Assembly (NCBI RefSeq): GCF_023721715.1
Contig: NZ_JAMDLG010000001.1
Location: 623,889-687,888 of the forward strand
Direction: 5' to 3'
Length of the DNA: 64,000 bases
Source: Parasegetibacter sp. NRK P23
GTDB lineage: Bacteria; Bacteroidota; Bacteroidia; Chitinophagales; Chitinophagaceae
Below are positions 18,198 through 27,109 of the stretch, piece after piece; the stretch's first letter is position 1, and every line of letters starts with the position of its first letter. Position numbers and translations under genes: made by a program. Under the pieces are notes generated by a model that worked only from the letters and a program-made list of their open reading frames with translations, ran no database searches and was not told the origin of the DNA.

Positions 18198-18842
18198 ATG
18201 CAAGAACGTTCTGCTGTATTGATCGGGGCCACGGGGCTTATCGGGCACCATTTGCTGCTGCGTTTACTGGAGGGCAATGCTTACAGTACCGTGAAAGTAC
18301 TGGTGCGGCGTCCCTTCCATATAAAACACCCCAAACTCACCATCCATGTGGTCGATTTCAGGAACAGGGCGCAGGTGTCCGAAGCCATGGAGGGTGGACA
18401 TGTGTTGTTTTGCTGCCTGGGCACCACACAACAGCAGGTAAAAGGCGACAAAACCGCTTACCGCTTTGTGGACCATGATATCCCGGTGCATTGCGCGGAA
18501 CTCGCTGCTGAAAAAGCATTCAGTTCCTTCCTCATGGTATCGGCCGTAGGCGCGAATCCTTCTTCCGGCAATTTCTACCTGAAATTAAAAGGAGAAACGG
18601 AGAAAGCTGTTCAGGAGAAAGGGTTGAAAGCTGTACATATTTTCCGGCCATCTCTGTTGCTCGGCAAAAGGAAGGAACTACGGGTGGGAGAAAGGATCGC
18701 TCAGGCCGTGATGCCTGTTATTGCGCCATTATTGCCTGCGAAGTACAGGCCTATACAAGCTACAAAGGTGGCGGATGCTATGTTGAAAGCTTCTTTGGAG
18801 GAAAGCGCCGGGGTGAAGGTGTATGGGTTTGCGGAGATGTAG
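18198..18842 (+). CDS. NAD(P)-binding Rossmann-fold protein (atypical SDR, HTATIP2-like)
   Basis: A 214-residue protein with the nucleotide-binding motif GATGLIGHHL (about residues 9-18), followed by KVLVRRP and DFRN. Later VSAVGANPSS and YLKLKGETEKAV (Tyr and Lys of the SDR active-site pair) resemble the atypical SDR group that includes HTATIP2 and yeast Fmp52-like proteins. The substrate is unknown. The ATG at 18198 begins the Rossmann fold; the longer upstream reading frame overlaps murB on the other strand. Its stop codon touches the left inverted repeat of the element at 18842-19162. Confidence 0.8.
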   Translation: MQERSAVLIGATGLIGHHLLLRLLEGNAYSTVKVLVRRPFHIKHPKLTIHVVDFRNRAQVSEAMEGGHVLFCCLGTTQQQVKGDKTAYRFVDHDIPVHCAELAAEKAFSSFLMVSAVGANPSSGNFYLKLKGETEKAVQEKGLKAVHIFRPSLLLGKRKELRVGERIAQAVMPVIAPLLPAKYRPIQATKVADAMLKASLEESAGVKVYGFAEM

Positions 18843-19162
18843 GCCTTACCCCCGGCCCCTCTCCCCGGGGAGAGGGGTGAAACGGAGTTTATGCTTCACG
18901 ATTTTGGGCGCAATCAGCTAACTTTTTTGTTTAAACATATCGTTGCCAAATGCACTGCACACATGCATGTATTTAATTACGATCCACCATATACTTTTGT
19001 AGCAAGCGTAAAAATCCTGCCTCCCAATAAAATTGACAAAAACGCAATCAGCATATTGTTGACGACAAAGCAAACCCGTCACTAAACATGCTATGCGTAC
19101 ACCACTATTCGATTACGATGAACTATGCCCCTCTCCCCGGGGAGAGGGGGCGGGGTGAGGCC
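18842..19162. repeat. MITE-like segment with GC-rich inverted ends
   Basis: Two copies of the perfect 22-bp palindrome CCCCTCTCCCC/GGGGAGAGGGG (18856-18877 and 19128-19149) flank a 250-base AT-richer core. Their outer flanks are also similar in inverted orientation (GGCC...CCCCGG at the left, ...CGGGGTGAGGCC at the right), so the whole reads as about 35-base terminal inverted repeats. The core has a TACTTTTG (18992-18999) that fits the -7 consensus and an ACATGCATGT palindrome (18961-18970), but no convincing gene. It fills most of the 423-base gap before the tonB-like gene. Confidence 0.65.
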
Positions 19163-19265
19163 AAAAATTTTCTTTCCCTCCCCTATGGAAATTTTCCCCT
19201 CCCATCATCCCATTTACAAGGCGCCCCATTTTAAACCAAATTCATCAAGATTAAACTTTACCGTT

Positions 19266-20087
19266 ATGAGCCCCGAAGCTATTCAACGGAGCGCCCTCCT
19301 TGACATTCTATTTGAGCACCGCAACAAATCTTATGGTGCCTACGAACTCAGAACAGCCTATTCCAGGAGACTAACCAAAGGCATCGCCATCGCCATGCTC
19401 GTTCCATTTTTATTGTACGCAGCCATCAGGTTTCAGCCCGACAACGAACAGGCATTATCGCACTTATTGGAAGAAGATGTTGTAAGACTTATAGATATTG
19501 AGCAACCTACCCCGCCAGAACCACCACAACCTGAAGTGCGTACCTCTCCTACCACCACAGCAGCGATCCAATATACAGTTCCGGAAATTGTTGAAGATAA
19601 CCAGCTCCTCAATACGCCACCTAAAATAGACGATCTTCAAAACAAAGTGATCGCCGATTTCACCAGAGACGGAGATGATTATATCGGTATCATGGAGCCA
19701 CCGCCTGCCGAAAAGATAGGCCCGGAGTACACGCCTGAAAAGCCCGTTGCAAAAGCAGCCGCGGAGGAAAAGATATTTTCAGTCTCCGAAAAAATGCCGG
19801 AGTTTCCAGGTGGGAAATCTGCACTGCAAAGGTTTCTTTCACGCAACATGCGCTCTCCGAATGAAATGGAGCCCGGACAAAAAGTAAAACTGGTCATCCG
19901 GTTTGTGGTAGATGAAAACGGGAATGTTGGAAGCTTTGTCTTCACAGAAAGTGGAGAACCGGTTTATCAGAATGAGATACTGCGGGTAATGAAGAAGATG
20001 CCGAAATGGATTCCGGGAGAACAGAACGGCGCCAAGGTGCGTGTGTATTTTCACATTCCGGTGGTGTTTGCCACTGAAGAAGAATAA
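19266..20087 (+). CDS. TonB-family energy transducer
   Basis: A 273-residue protein of the Bacteroidota TonB type. A short cytoplasmic part (ending LRTAYSRRLTKG) is followed by one transmembrane helix (about 38-56), a proline-rich periplasmic segment (QPTPPEPPQPE) and a TonB C-terminal domain (about 185-270: MPEFPGGKSALQRFLSRN, then VKLVIRFVVDENGNV). It transmits proton-motive force to TonB-dependent receptors such as the SusC proteins in this window. ExbB/ExbD genes are not adjacent. The ATG at 19266 is preferred because the earlier in-frame ATG lies inside the repeat at 19128-19149. Confidence 0.92.
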   Translation: MSPEAIQRSALLDILFEHRNKSYGAYELRTAYSRRLTKGIAIAMLVPFLLYAAIRFQPDNEQALSHLLEEDVVRLIDIEQPTPPEPPQPEVRTSPTTTAAIQYTVPEIVEDNQLLNTPPKIDDLQNKVIADFTRDGDDYIGIMEPPPAEKIGPEYTPEKPVAKAAAEEKIFSVSEKMPEFPGGKSALQRFLSRNMRSPNEMEPGQKVKLVIRFVVDENGNVGSFVFTESGEPVYQNEILRVMKKMPKWIPGEQNGAKVRVYFHIPVVFATEEE

Positions 20088-20127
20088 TTGCCGTTAACCC
20101 TTGCCTGGAAAGGAGTTGAGTTTAAAT

Positions 20128-20293
20128 TTCACGCGATTGCTTTGTGCCTCGCAACGACGCAATGGAGCAAGGACGCAAGGCATTGTTTGTGTTTAGGGCG
20201 GTTAATTATTTCAGGGCGATTATTTATTTCTTTCATCGGCGCGGCACATCAACAGCTCTTGGCGTCCTTGCTCCTTTGCGTCTTCGCGTGAAA
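20128..20293. repeat. Dispersed intergenic repeat, family B copy 1
   Basis: The segment starts with TTTCACGCGA (20128-20137) and ends with its reverse complement TCGCGTGAAA (20284-20293); inside each end lie inverted versions of a GGAGCAAGGACGC stretch. It fills the gap between the tonB-like gene and the convergent histidine phosphatase. The left part (20128-20201) is clearly similar to 54158-54269, sharing TTTCACGC, ATTGCTTTG, AGGACGCAAGGC and TTGTTTGTGTTT. It is a non-coding, MITE-like element. Confidence 0.75.
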
Positions 20294-20304
20294 CTCCGCT
20301 AATC

Positions 20305-20895
20305 TCAAGCATTCAACTTCCTTAGTACGAAATCTCCATTATCCTCTATCACAAATTCAGTAACCGCCCCGTTATCGAACCAGAGCCTCCTGTAATGGTG
20401 CAGCGGCATCCCCAGTTGCTGCGCGAGAAAAAAGCGGTTCACTGCATTGTGCGCGGCCACAAGAAAAGTGCCTTTCTTTTTTTCTTCAAACAAATCCCTG
20501 AAAAAGGAGGATACCCTGTTGGCTGCGGCTTCCATGGTTTCACCAGTATTCCCCGCCTTTATACCTGCTTCGCCACTCATCCATCGGTTCCACAAAACGG
20601 GATCGGCGGCTATGAATTCTTCTTTGGTACGCAGTTCCCAATCACCGAAATCAAGTTCGATCAGCCGTTGATCAGTGATCACTTCTTTTCCGGTCACGAT
20701 TTCGGCGGTGATGCGCGCGCGTTGAAGGGAAGAGGCATACACACCATCAAAGGCGATGTGCTTTAGTTTCTCCCGGGAAGCAGCGGCCTGCTCTATTCCT
20801 TTTGCTGTAAGCGGCGCATCCGTTCTGCCACAATAGCGGTTATTGTCTGCGTTCCAGGGTGTTTCACCGTGTCTTAATAAGAATACCTGTATCAT
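20305..20895 (-). CDS. Histidine phosphatase superfamily protein (CobC/GpmB-like)
   Basis: A 196-residue phosphatase of the phosphoglycerate-mutase-like superfamily. The catalytic LLRHGET (His9 with Arg8) is at the N-terminus, SSLQRARITAEI supplies a second phosphate-binding Arg, LDFGDWELRTKEE matches the acid region, and AAHNAVNRF carries the second active-site His. The family includes alpha-ribazole phosphatase and broad-specificity sugar phosphatases; no cobalamin gene is near, so the substrate is open. Confidence 0.88.
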   Translation of the reverse strand: MIQVFLLRHGETPWNADNNRYCGRTDAPLTAKGIEQAAASREKLKHIAFDGVYASSLQRARITAEIVTGKEVITDQRLIELDFGDWELRTKEEFIAADPVLWNRWMSGEAGIKAGNTGETMEAAANRVSSFFRDLFEEKKKGTFLVAAHNAVNRFFLAQQLGMPLHHYRRLWFDNGAVTEFVIEDNGDFVLRKLNA

Positions 20896-21010
20896 AATTC
20901 AATCTGAAGGGCCGAAGGTAATACAATCCCTAATCATGCAAAGGAAACCCATCATTGTATAACAACGCTGGCGTGGGGTGGAAGTATTTTTGCATAGTAA
21001 ACATCAGTAT

Positions 21011-21235
21011 ATGAAATACACATACAACATCAGCGGAATAGCCTGTGGCGGCTGTATAAAAAATGTAACGGACGCCTTACATTCAGTGCCCGGAATTCAG
21101 GTAGAGAAAGTTCAGAAAGAAGCGCCGCAGGCGATCTTCAACGCCGATGCGCCCATCAGTGAAGCCACGGTGCAATCCGCACTTTCGGCGCGGGGAAAAT
21201 ACACCATTGTGCACAGTGAAAAAACGGAAGCATGA
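21011..21235 (+). CDS. HMA-domain metal-binding protein (copper chaperone-like)
   Basis: A 74-residue protein consisting of one heavy-metal-associated domain. The metal motif is CGGC (Cys12 and Cys15) in GIACGGCIKNV, a variant of the GMTCxxC loop of CopZ-like copper chaperones. The start at 21011 gives the exact domain length. Its stop overlaps the start of the next gene (ATGA at 21232), so it is coupled to the outer-membrane protein that follows. No copper P-type ATPase is adjacent. Confidence 0.88.
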   Translation: MKYTYNISGIACGGCIKNVTDALHSVPGIQVEKVQKEAPQAIFNADAPISEATVQSALSARGKYTIVHSEKTEA

Positions 21236-22560
21236 AACAGTTTGCATTTACATTGATCCTCGCTGCCTTCACCACATGCGCCATGGCGCAGCACGAACAC
21301 CATCATTCAGCGGAACACAAAGACTCCATACCGGAACACAAAATAGAAGACCATGGCCCGGTAATGAGCCACGCATTCAGTAAAAACCTGCCCATGCAGC
21401 GCAACGGCTCCGGAACAGCATGGCTCCCGGATGCCGCTCCCATGTATGGGTACATGCTCCACAGCAAAAAATGGATGTATATGGTGCATGGCAACGTGTT
21501 CCTCCGCTACAACAACCAGGACATCGCGCGGAAAGGAACCCGCGGTGCCAGCCAGTTCGACGCACCCAACTGGGTGATGGGGATGGGACAACGCGCCATT
21601 GGAAAGAACGGATTGTTCCGCTTCAGCGCCATGCTGTCCATCGACCGGCTTACATTGGGCGGAGACGGTTATCCCTTACTTTTCCAATCCGGCGAAACAT
21701 GGCAGGGACAACCCCTTACCGACCGCCAGCACCCGCACGACCTTTTTGCGGAACTGTCTGTTGGTTATACGCATGCACTCAGTAAAAAAACGGATGTATT
21801 TGTTTACTTCGGTTATCCCGGCGAACCCGCCATCGGAGGAACAGCTTTCATGCACCGCCCCTCTTCCCTCTATAATCCCGACGCACCGCTGGGACACCAT
21901 TGGCAGGATGCCACCCACATTACTTTCGGGACCACCACACTGGGTGTTAGGCACGGAAAATTCAAGCTGGAAGGGTCCTTGTTCACCGGAAGAGAGCCCG
22001 ATGAAAACCGGTATGATTTTGACCAACCCCGATTCGACTCCTGGGCAGGAAGGATCAGTTTCAACCCTGGAAAAGAATGGTCCTTACAAGTTTCCAAAGC
22101 ATACATCAAAAGTCCGGAGTCACTTGAGCCAGGAAAAAACATCCACCGCACCAGCGCGTCCATTATCCATGCGAAACAACTTCCTGGAGGCAACTTATTG
22201 AACAGCGCACTCGTATGGGGTTACAACTACCAGGACGCGCAGCACAAGGAGCATGCGGTATTGGCTGAATCGGCTTACGCTTTCGGGAAGAACGCAGTTT
22301 ATGGAAAATATGAATTTGTGCAGAAAAGTACGCATGAGCTGAGTTTGGATGAAGCTGTTTACGGACACGATGCCATCTTCAACATCAATGCGCTTACATT
22401 GGGATTAAACAGGCGCTTACTTACGCTCGGCAAAACAGACTTCTCCATAGGCACACAGGCCACTTTTTATGGCGCGGGTAAAAAACTTGAGCCTGTTTAC
22501 GGAAAAAACCCATGGTCGTACCAGGTGTTTTTCAGGATCAATCCCGGCAGGATGATGTAA
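21232..22560 (+). CDS. Outer-membrane beta-barrel protein linked to a metal chaperone
   Basis: A 442-residue protein with signal peptide ending CAMAQ followed by a His-rich segment (HEHHHSAEHKD, then PEHKIEDHG) and methionines (MSHAF, MQRNG, MYGYM, MYMVHG). Strand-rich repeats and a C-terminal WSYQVFFRINPG are consistent with an outer-membrane barrel. Translation is coupled to the HMA protein upstream. His/Met richness and this neighbour suggest a role with copper or another soft metal at the outer membrane, but the family has no assigned function that I recognise. It ends 2 bases before the convergent PL6 gene. Confidence 0.7.
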   Translation: MKQFAFTLILAAFTTCAMAQHEHHHSAEHKDSIPEHKIEDHGPVMSHAFSKNLPMQRNGSGTAWLPDAAPMYGYMLHSKKWMYMVHGNVFLRYNNQDIARKGTRGASQFDAPNWVMGMGQRAIGKNGLFRFSAMLSIDRLTLGGDGYPLLFQSGETWQGQPLTDRQHPHDLFAELSVGYTHALSKKTDVFVYFGYPGEPAIGGTAFMHRPSSLYNPDAPLGHHWQDATHITFGTTTLGVRHGKFKLEGSLFTGREPDENRYDFDQPRFDSWAGRISFNPGKEWSLQVSKAYIKSPESLEPGKNIHRTSASIIHAKQLPGGNLLNSALVWGYNYQDAQHKEHAVLAESAYAFGKNAVYGKYEFVQKSTHELSLDEAVYGHDAIFNINALTLGLNRRLLTLGKTDFSIGTQATFYGAGKKLEPVYGKNPWSYQVFFRINPGRMM

Positions 22561-22562
22561 CC

Positions 22563-23999
22563 TTATCGCAACCAAAGCGGCCCCACTTCCGCTGGAGAAA
22601 GCAGCATAAATTTAGCGCCGGATCTTTCACTCAATACCAAGGACAGCCAATCAGCACCCGTGACTGATAGATCCGGCACATATTTTTCAGCTAAAGAAGT
22701 ATCCCCGGAAACAATGGACTCCAGCTTAGCGCTGCCCATCTTCCATCGTTTTGCTTTCACCAGTAAAAAACCTTCGGGCAGCATGGCTTTAGCATACCCC
22801 TGAACTAAGTTATCTGCGCAATCCAGTTCAGACGGATGTTCCTTTTCTTCATACAACACACCGCTAACACCCTTTTCGTTTACAAAAATATTCTCCAGGA
22901 TACTGACCCCTTCCGGCGCAGCCGTGGCTTCCTTTCTGGTATGCGCACCTACCCGGATACAGGGCGCATCACAATCCACGAAGATATTACTGCGCAACAC
23001 CGCGTTTTTCACCTGAAAATACCCGTTCAAAACACTGTTTTCCACGCCGTTTACAAACGTTACAGGAGCGCGAAAAACCTGGTGCGGCGCACCGTGTAAA
23101 TCTTTGAAGAAATTATTCACCGCAACATGGTCCTCTCCTATAAACCGTATGCCGTAAGAAAGTTTCTTTTGCCCGCCGTCAAAATAGTTTCCATCTGCCA
23201 GACAGGCATTCCCGTGCCGGAGGGTTAGTCCGCCATCGTTGTTGAAAAATGTATTGTACAGGTAACTGTTCCGGCAACTTTTATTGGAGATGATCTCTAT
23301 TTCGCCATCGCAATCTTCAAACCTGTTCAGCGCCACCACGCAATGCGCAGCGGTGAATGAGGCTTCACTATCCCCGATGCGGATGGTTTCAAGCCCGTTA
23401 TCGTGATGACCTGCATTTCCTCTTCCTAAAAAATAATTCCCGGCAATGGTATGGTATGCCGGTTCACCCTGATTCAACCATACAGTAACGGTTGCGCCCC
23501 GGTTGGTCTTGTTTTTCAACAAGCAATTTTCAAGTGTGTTGTGATCACCGTATAAAGAGACCCATTTGTTTTCCGTTTCCGCTGCCGGCAAACTGTTGTA
23601 AGCGTCGATCACACAATTGCTAACGGTGGAATAAAACGCATATTCCTTCCCGTTTTTGAATGCCACCACCGAAGCGTTTGACGGAGAAGCGGATCCGTTC
23701 CTCCAGGTAAAATCTTTCACCAGCAGATACCTGCCCGAAAGACTAAGTGTGGAACCTCCTTCAAAAAAAACTTCTCCCGGTGTTTCAGCGGCAAATACAA
23801 TGGGCTGTGTAGCTGTCCCCTTGGTGTTGTGCAGTTTAATAATAGCGTTTTTATACACGCCGTTACGGAGAAAAACACGGTCACCAGCAATCGCATTGTT
23901 AAAGATCACCTGCGCCTCCTGCGGAGAAGAAGCCAGGTAATCTTTTGCGGAAAGCACGCAGGGAAGGAAAAGCAATAGTATTAAGCTGAATATACGCAT
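22563..23999 (-). CDS. Polysaccharide lyase family 6, alginate lyase
   Basis: A 478-residue secreted beta-helix enzyme, the last gene of the alginate operon. Signal peptide ends near residue 18 (VLSA). Active-site features align with chondroitinase B and PL6 alginate lyases: the calcium-site glutamates in GLETIR (Glu204) and GEIEI (Glu233, Glu235), the catalytic base Lys240 in ISNKS and the acid Arg261 in LRHG. The Lys-to-Arg spacing is 21, as in chondroitinase B. It is a single-domain PL6, unlike the two-domain enzyme at 29588. The start at 23999 begins the signal peptide; the reading frame extends upstream without it. Confidence 0.92.
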   Translation of the reverse strand: MRIFSLILLLFLPCVLSAKDYLASSPQEAQVIFNNAIAGDRVFLRNGVYKNAIIKLHNTKGTATQPIVFAAETPGEVFFEGGSTLSLSGRYLLVKDFTWRNGSASPSNASVVAFKNGKEYAFYSTVSNCVIDAYNSLPAAETENKWVSLYGDHNTLENCLLKNKTNRGATVTVWLNQGEPAYHTIAGNYFLGRGNAGHHDNGLETIRIGDSEASFTAAHCVVALNRFEDCDGEIEIISNKSCRNSYLYNTFFNNDGGLTLRHGNACLADGNYFDGGQKKLSYGIRFIGEDHVAVNNFFKDLHGAPHQVFRAPVTFVNGVENSVLNGYFQVKNAVLRSNIFVDCDAPCIRVGAHTRKEATAAPEGVSILENIFVNEKGVSGVLYEEKEHPSELDCADNLVQGYAKAMLPEGFLLVKAKRWKMGSAKLESIVSGDTSLAEKYVPDLSVTGADWLSLVLSERSGAKFMLLSPAEVGPLWLR

Positions 24000-24051
24000 G
24001 GCAAAGCTTCCATCCGGCCTTCTATCAGAGCAGCGGCGGGGTGGTAAAACA

Positions 24052-24804
24052 TTATGAAAAATAGGTTCCGCCGTTGATGTCAATATTTGTACCCGTAATG
24101 AACGAGCTCTCCTCTCCCGCGAGGTATGCCACCAGGTCGGCCACTTCTTCTGCCTTGCCTTCCCTGCGCAACGGTGTTGCACCAGCAACATTTGTGCGCA
24201 CCTGCGGGTTGGTAAAGGTATCGTGAAAAGTAGTGGCGATCATTCCCGGGTCCACCGCGTTTACACGGATACCCTTCGGCCCTAATTCTTTCGCCATCGC
24301 ACGGGTAAAAGTCGCCACGGCGCCTTTCGCGGTAGCGTAAGCCGAAGCGCCGAATCCGCCGCCATCACGACCGGCCTGTGAAGAAAAGTTGATGATGGCA
24401 CCGCCTTCGGGCATATAAGGCACCACTCCTTTTGTGGTCATAAATACTGATTTTACATTCAAACTCATGACGAAGTCCCAAAATTCTTCGTCCATATCGG
24501 TAATCAGTTTCCGGGCCACCAACCCACCGGCTACGTTCACCAGAATATGAATACTTGTCCCAAATGCGGACCGGGTTTGCTCAACCAGTTGCTCCACGTC
24601 ACGCACATTGCTCATATCACCTTTTACAGCGATGGCGGCTCCGCCAGCCGACTGAATTGCCTTTACCGTTTCCTCCGCACCTGCGGCGCTGCTCAGGTAA
24701 TTCACCACCACCTTCGCGCCTTCAGCGGCCAGTTTCAGGGAAACGGCCCTGCCAATGTCTCTTGCGCCACCGGTTACAATGGCCACTTTTCCTTTCAGTT
24801 TCAT
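24052..24804 (-). CDS. SDR oxidoreductase, probable DEH reductase
   Basis: A 250-residue short-chain dehydrogenase. It has the cofactor motif TGGARDIG (11-18), NVAG (about 90-93), the catalytic Ser in NFSSQAG (141-142) and YATAK (Tyr156, Lys160), and the C-terminal FITGTNIDINGG. In flavobacterial alginate operons an SDR at this position reduces 4-deoxy-L-erythro-5-hexoseulose uronate to 2-keto-3-deoxygluconate; the neighbours (PL6, PL17, KdgF, MFS) make that role likely. The start at 24804 is preferred to 24837. It lies 67 bases after the MFS gene and 52 before the last PL6 gene. Confidence 0.87.
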   Translation of the reverse strand: MKLKGKVAIVTGGARDIGRAVSLKLAAEGAKVVVNYLSSAAGAEETVKAIQSAGGAAIAVKGDMSNVRDVEQLVEQTRSAFGTSIHILVNVAGGLVARKLITDMDEEFWDFVMSLNVKSVFMTTKGVVPYMPEGGAIINFSSQAGRDGGGFGASAYATAKGAVATFTRAMAKELGPKGIRVNAVDPGMIATTFHDTFTNPQVRTNVAGATPLRREGKAEEVADLVAYLAGEESSFITGTNIDINGGTYFS

Positions 24805-24871
24805 CTGTTTGTTTTTTGGGTTTGAAACAGCAGACACTTTTTACACGCCTTACTGTTGCTTGAAAATAGCT

Positions 24872-26185
24872 TTATAAACTTTTATTTCGTTTACTGATAT
24901 ACGTGATACACAACCATGCTACGGGCACCATCAGGGCACCCATCACAAAAAAGGAGGTATAGCTGGTACGGGTAATCACGGGCACGATCCAGGTGGTCAC
25001 AAGTGTACCCAGAACCGCGGCCGTTCCGCCCATTCCGGCTACCGCGCCTACATTTTTCCCATCGAAATAATCAGAGGGCAGTGTCTGGAGGTTATTGATC
25101 AGGAACTGGAACCCGAACAAAGTTGCGCTGATCAATGCGATTGCCGCGGAAGGATTACTCCGCATTTCTTCCATATTTACGGCGATGCCCACGAGGGAAA
25201 ACAACATGATCACAGCTCCTATGGTGATGGCGGCTTTCCTGGCCTTTGCAGCGGGAACGCCTTTTCTGATCCTGCGCGATGAATAGAAGCCGCCCATCAA
25301 ACCACCAATGGCGGCAAACAGATAGGGTACCCAGGCAAACGCACCGATCTGTTTCATATCGAACTGGTATTGTTCTTTCAGAAACGTGGGCAACCAGGTC
25401 ACGAACAACCACCAGACCGGATCAATAAAGAACCGGGCCGAAATTATACCCCAGCAATCGCGGTTCGCCAGAAGCTCCTTCAGGGATAAAACACGAACCG
25501 GATGGGTGTTATCCGCAACTGCTTCACCGTTATTTTCTCCTTTACCTGATATATACTGCCGCTCCTCCGGTGTGATCCAGGGATGTTTATCGGGTGTGGA
25601 TTTATTGATAAGCAACCAAGGGATGATCCATACAAAACCAAGTATGGCGATGAGCAGAAAGGTGGTTTTCCAGCCAAAGGCAATGAACAGGCCGGCAATT
25701 ACCGGTGCTGCCACCACTGAACCAAGAGAGGCGCCTGCACCGAAAATACCCTGCGCAATCGCCCTTTCTTTGGGCGGAAACCATTCCGCGTTGCTTTTGG
25801 TGGCGCCGGGCCAGTTGCCCGCCTCGCTGATACCGAGGAGGAACCGGAATATATTGAACTGCATGATGGAACGGGCCGCGGCATGCAGCGCGATGGAGAG
25901 GCTCCAGCCGATGATGCTCACGGTCATACCAAGCCGCGTACCAATGGCATCCATCATTTTACCCGTTACCGTTTGCCCGATGGCATAAGCGATCATAAAA
26001 AAGGTGGTGATCAGGGCGAGCGCGTTCTTACTGTCTGCTTCAGCTATGCCAAAATCCTTGTAGATATAAGGCCACATGAAGTTAATGGCACCTCTGTCAA
26101 TGTAATTGATCACGGTCGCTAATCCGATCAGGGTGATGATGTACCACCGCAGTCCTTTTACTTTTCTCTCCTGCTTTAGTTCCAT
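24872..26185 (-). CDS. MFS transporter, hexuronate (ACS) family
   Basis: A 437-residue inner-membrane carrier with about 12 transmembrane helices. NYIDRGAINFMWPYI in the first helix and GISEAGNWPGATKSNAEWFPPKERA after the fourth are signatures of the anion:cation symporter group that includes ExuT and GudP. In this operon it would bring unsaturated monouronates released by the lyases into the cytoplasm, like the MFS carrier of marine Bacteroidota alginate operons. The ATG at 26185 is used; the frame has a TTG two codons upstream. The gap to the esterase gene is 15 bases. Confidence 0.92.
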   Translation of the reverse strand: MELKQERKVKGLRWYIITLIGLATVINYIDRGAINFMWPYIYKDFGIAEADSKNALALITTFFMIAYAIGQTVTGKMMDAIGTRLGMTVSIIGWSLSIALHAAARSIMQFNIFRFLLGISEAGNWPGATKSNAEWFPPKERAIAQGIFGAGASLGSVVAAPVIAGLFIAFGWKTTFLLIAILGFVWIIPWLLINKSTPDKHPWITPEERQYISGKGENNGEAVADNTHPVRVLSLKELLANRDCWGIISARFFIDPVWWLFVTWLPTFLKEQYQFDMKQIGAFAWVPYLFAAIGGLMGGFYSSRRIRKGVPAAKARKAAITIGAVIMLFSLVGIAVNMEEMRSNPSAAIALISATLFGFQFLINNLQTLPSDYFDGKNVGAVAGMGGTAAVLGTLVTTWIVPVITRTSYTSFFVMGALMVPVAWLCITYISKRNKSL

Positions 26186-26200
26186 GTGCAAATGATTCGT

Positions 26201-27091
26201 TTACTTGGCGATCCTCAGTGCTTTGATAAAGGCCATGATCTTTTTATTGAGTGCGGAATTTTCTTCAGCGGGAAATTTTCCATGCTGCCCGTTTTTCACG
26301 GTAACGAACTCCGTTTTTACACCGGCTTCCACCAGTTTTTTATGCAGATCAACCGACTGCTGATAAGGCACAACAGGATCGGCATCGCCGTGCACGATGA
26401 ATACCGGCGGACTGTTTTTGCTGACATAATTAATGGGTGAAACCGACGTGGCGAACTGCTGATCGGCGGCTTTATCGCCTAACCAACGACCCGCTGATTT
26501 GCTGGAAACCGGGCCATGGCCCCAGTCCCATACATCAGTGATCCCGTACTTATCAATGATGGCGGCTACCTTAATATCCTCCTTTCCCGGGCAATTCCCA
26601 TCAAAACGACGGTCGTTACCCAACAATCCGGCCATCAAAGCAAGGTGACCACCCGCACTTCCGCCCATCACCACTATTTTATTTACATCAATATTCAGCG
26701 CTTTAGCGTTCTTTATGAGGTAGATGAGGGCGCAACGCGCATCTTCCACCGCTGCCGGAGCCGTGGCTTCCGGTGTGAGCCGGTAGGAAATATTCGCTAC
26801 GGCAAAACCCATTTTAAAGAATGTACTGAAACCCGTCTGCGACTGGCGTTCCCCATGGTTCCAGCCACCTCCGTGGATATTGATCACCACCGGCGAAGCG
26901 CCATTGGCTGCGGGAGGAAGATAGATATCCATCGCTTTCTCCCAGCCGCTTCCATTTGTATATACGACCTCCATTTTTGAGGTATATCCATCAGGAAGCG
27001 CCACAGGTTTGTATTTGGCAGAATCCTGGGCCGAAAGCGTCCCACAAAAAAGCAGTACGGAAAACAGGGCAACAAGGGTACTTTGTTTCAT
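26201..27091 (-). CDS. Secreted alpha/beta hydrolase, possible carbohydrate esterase
   Basis: A 296-residue secreted hydrolase; signal peptide ends GTLSAQ (about residue 22). The oxyanion-hole motif HGGGW (73-77), nucleophile Ser145 in GGSAGG, acid Asp238 in HGDADPVVP and His270 in GQHGK form a complete catalytic set of the BD-FAE/acetyl-esterase type. It sits inside the alginate operon, 18 bases after kdgF. Bacterial alginates from Pseudomonas and Azotobacter are O-acetylated, so removal of acetyl groups is a reasonable role; this is inference from context. Confidence 0.85.
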   Translation of the reverse strand: MKQSTLVALFSVLLFCGTLSAQDSAKYKPVALPDGYTSKMEVVYTNGSGWEKAMDIYLPPAANGASPVVINIHGGGWNHGERQSQTGFSTFFKMGFAVANISYRLTPEATAPAAVEDARCALIYLIKNAKALNIDVNKIVVMGGSAGGHLALMAGLLGNDRRFDGNCPGKEDIKVAAIIDKYGITDVWDWGHGPVSSKSAGRWLGDKAADQQFATSVSPINYVSKNSPPVFIVHGDADPVVPYQQSVDLHKKLVEAGVKTEFVTVKNGQHGKFPAEENSALNKKIMAFIKALRIAK

Positions 27092-27109
27092 ATAGCAAGT
27101 GTTTATTGG

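Noticed and set aside
18992-18999. TACTTTTG as promoter of the tonB-like gene
   Set aside because: It fits the -7 consensus but lies about 270 bases upstream of the gene, with the right palindrome in between and no matching -33 element, so it was not listed as a promoter.
18891-19085. Plus-strand ORF of 64 codons inside the MITE-like segment
   Set aside because: No recognisable family, no ribosome-binding site, and the composition is that of the AT-rich core; it is probably chance.
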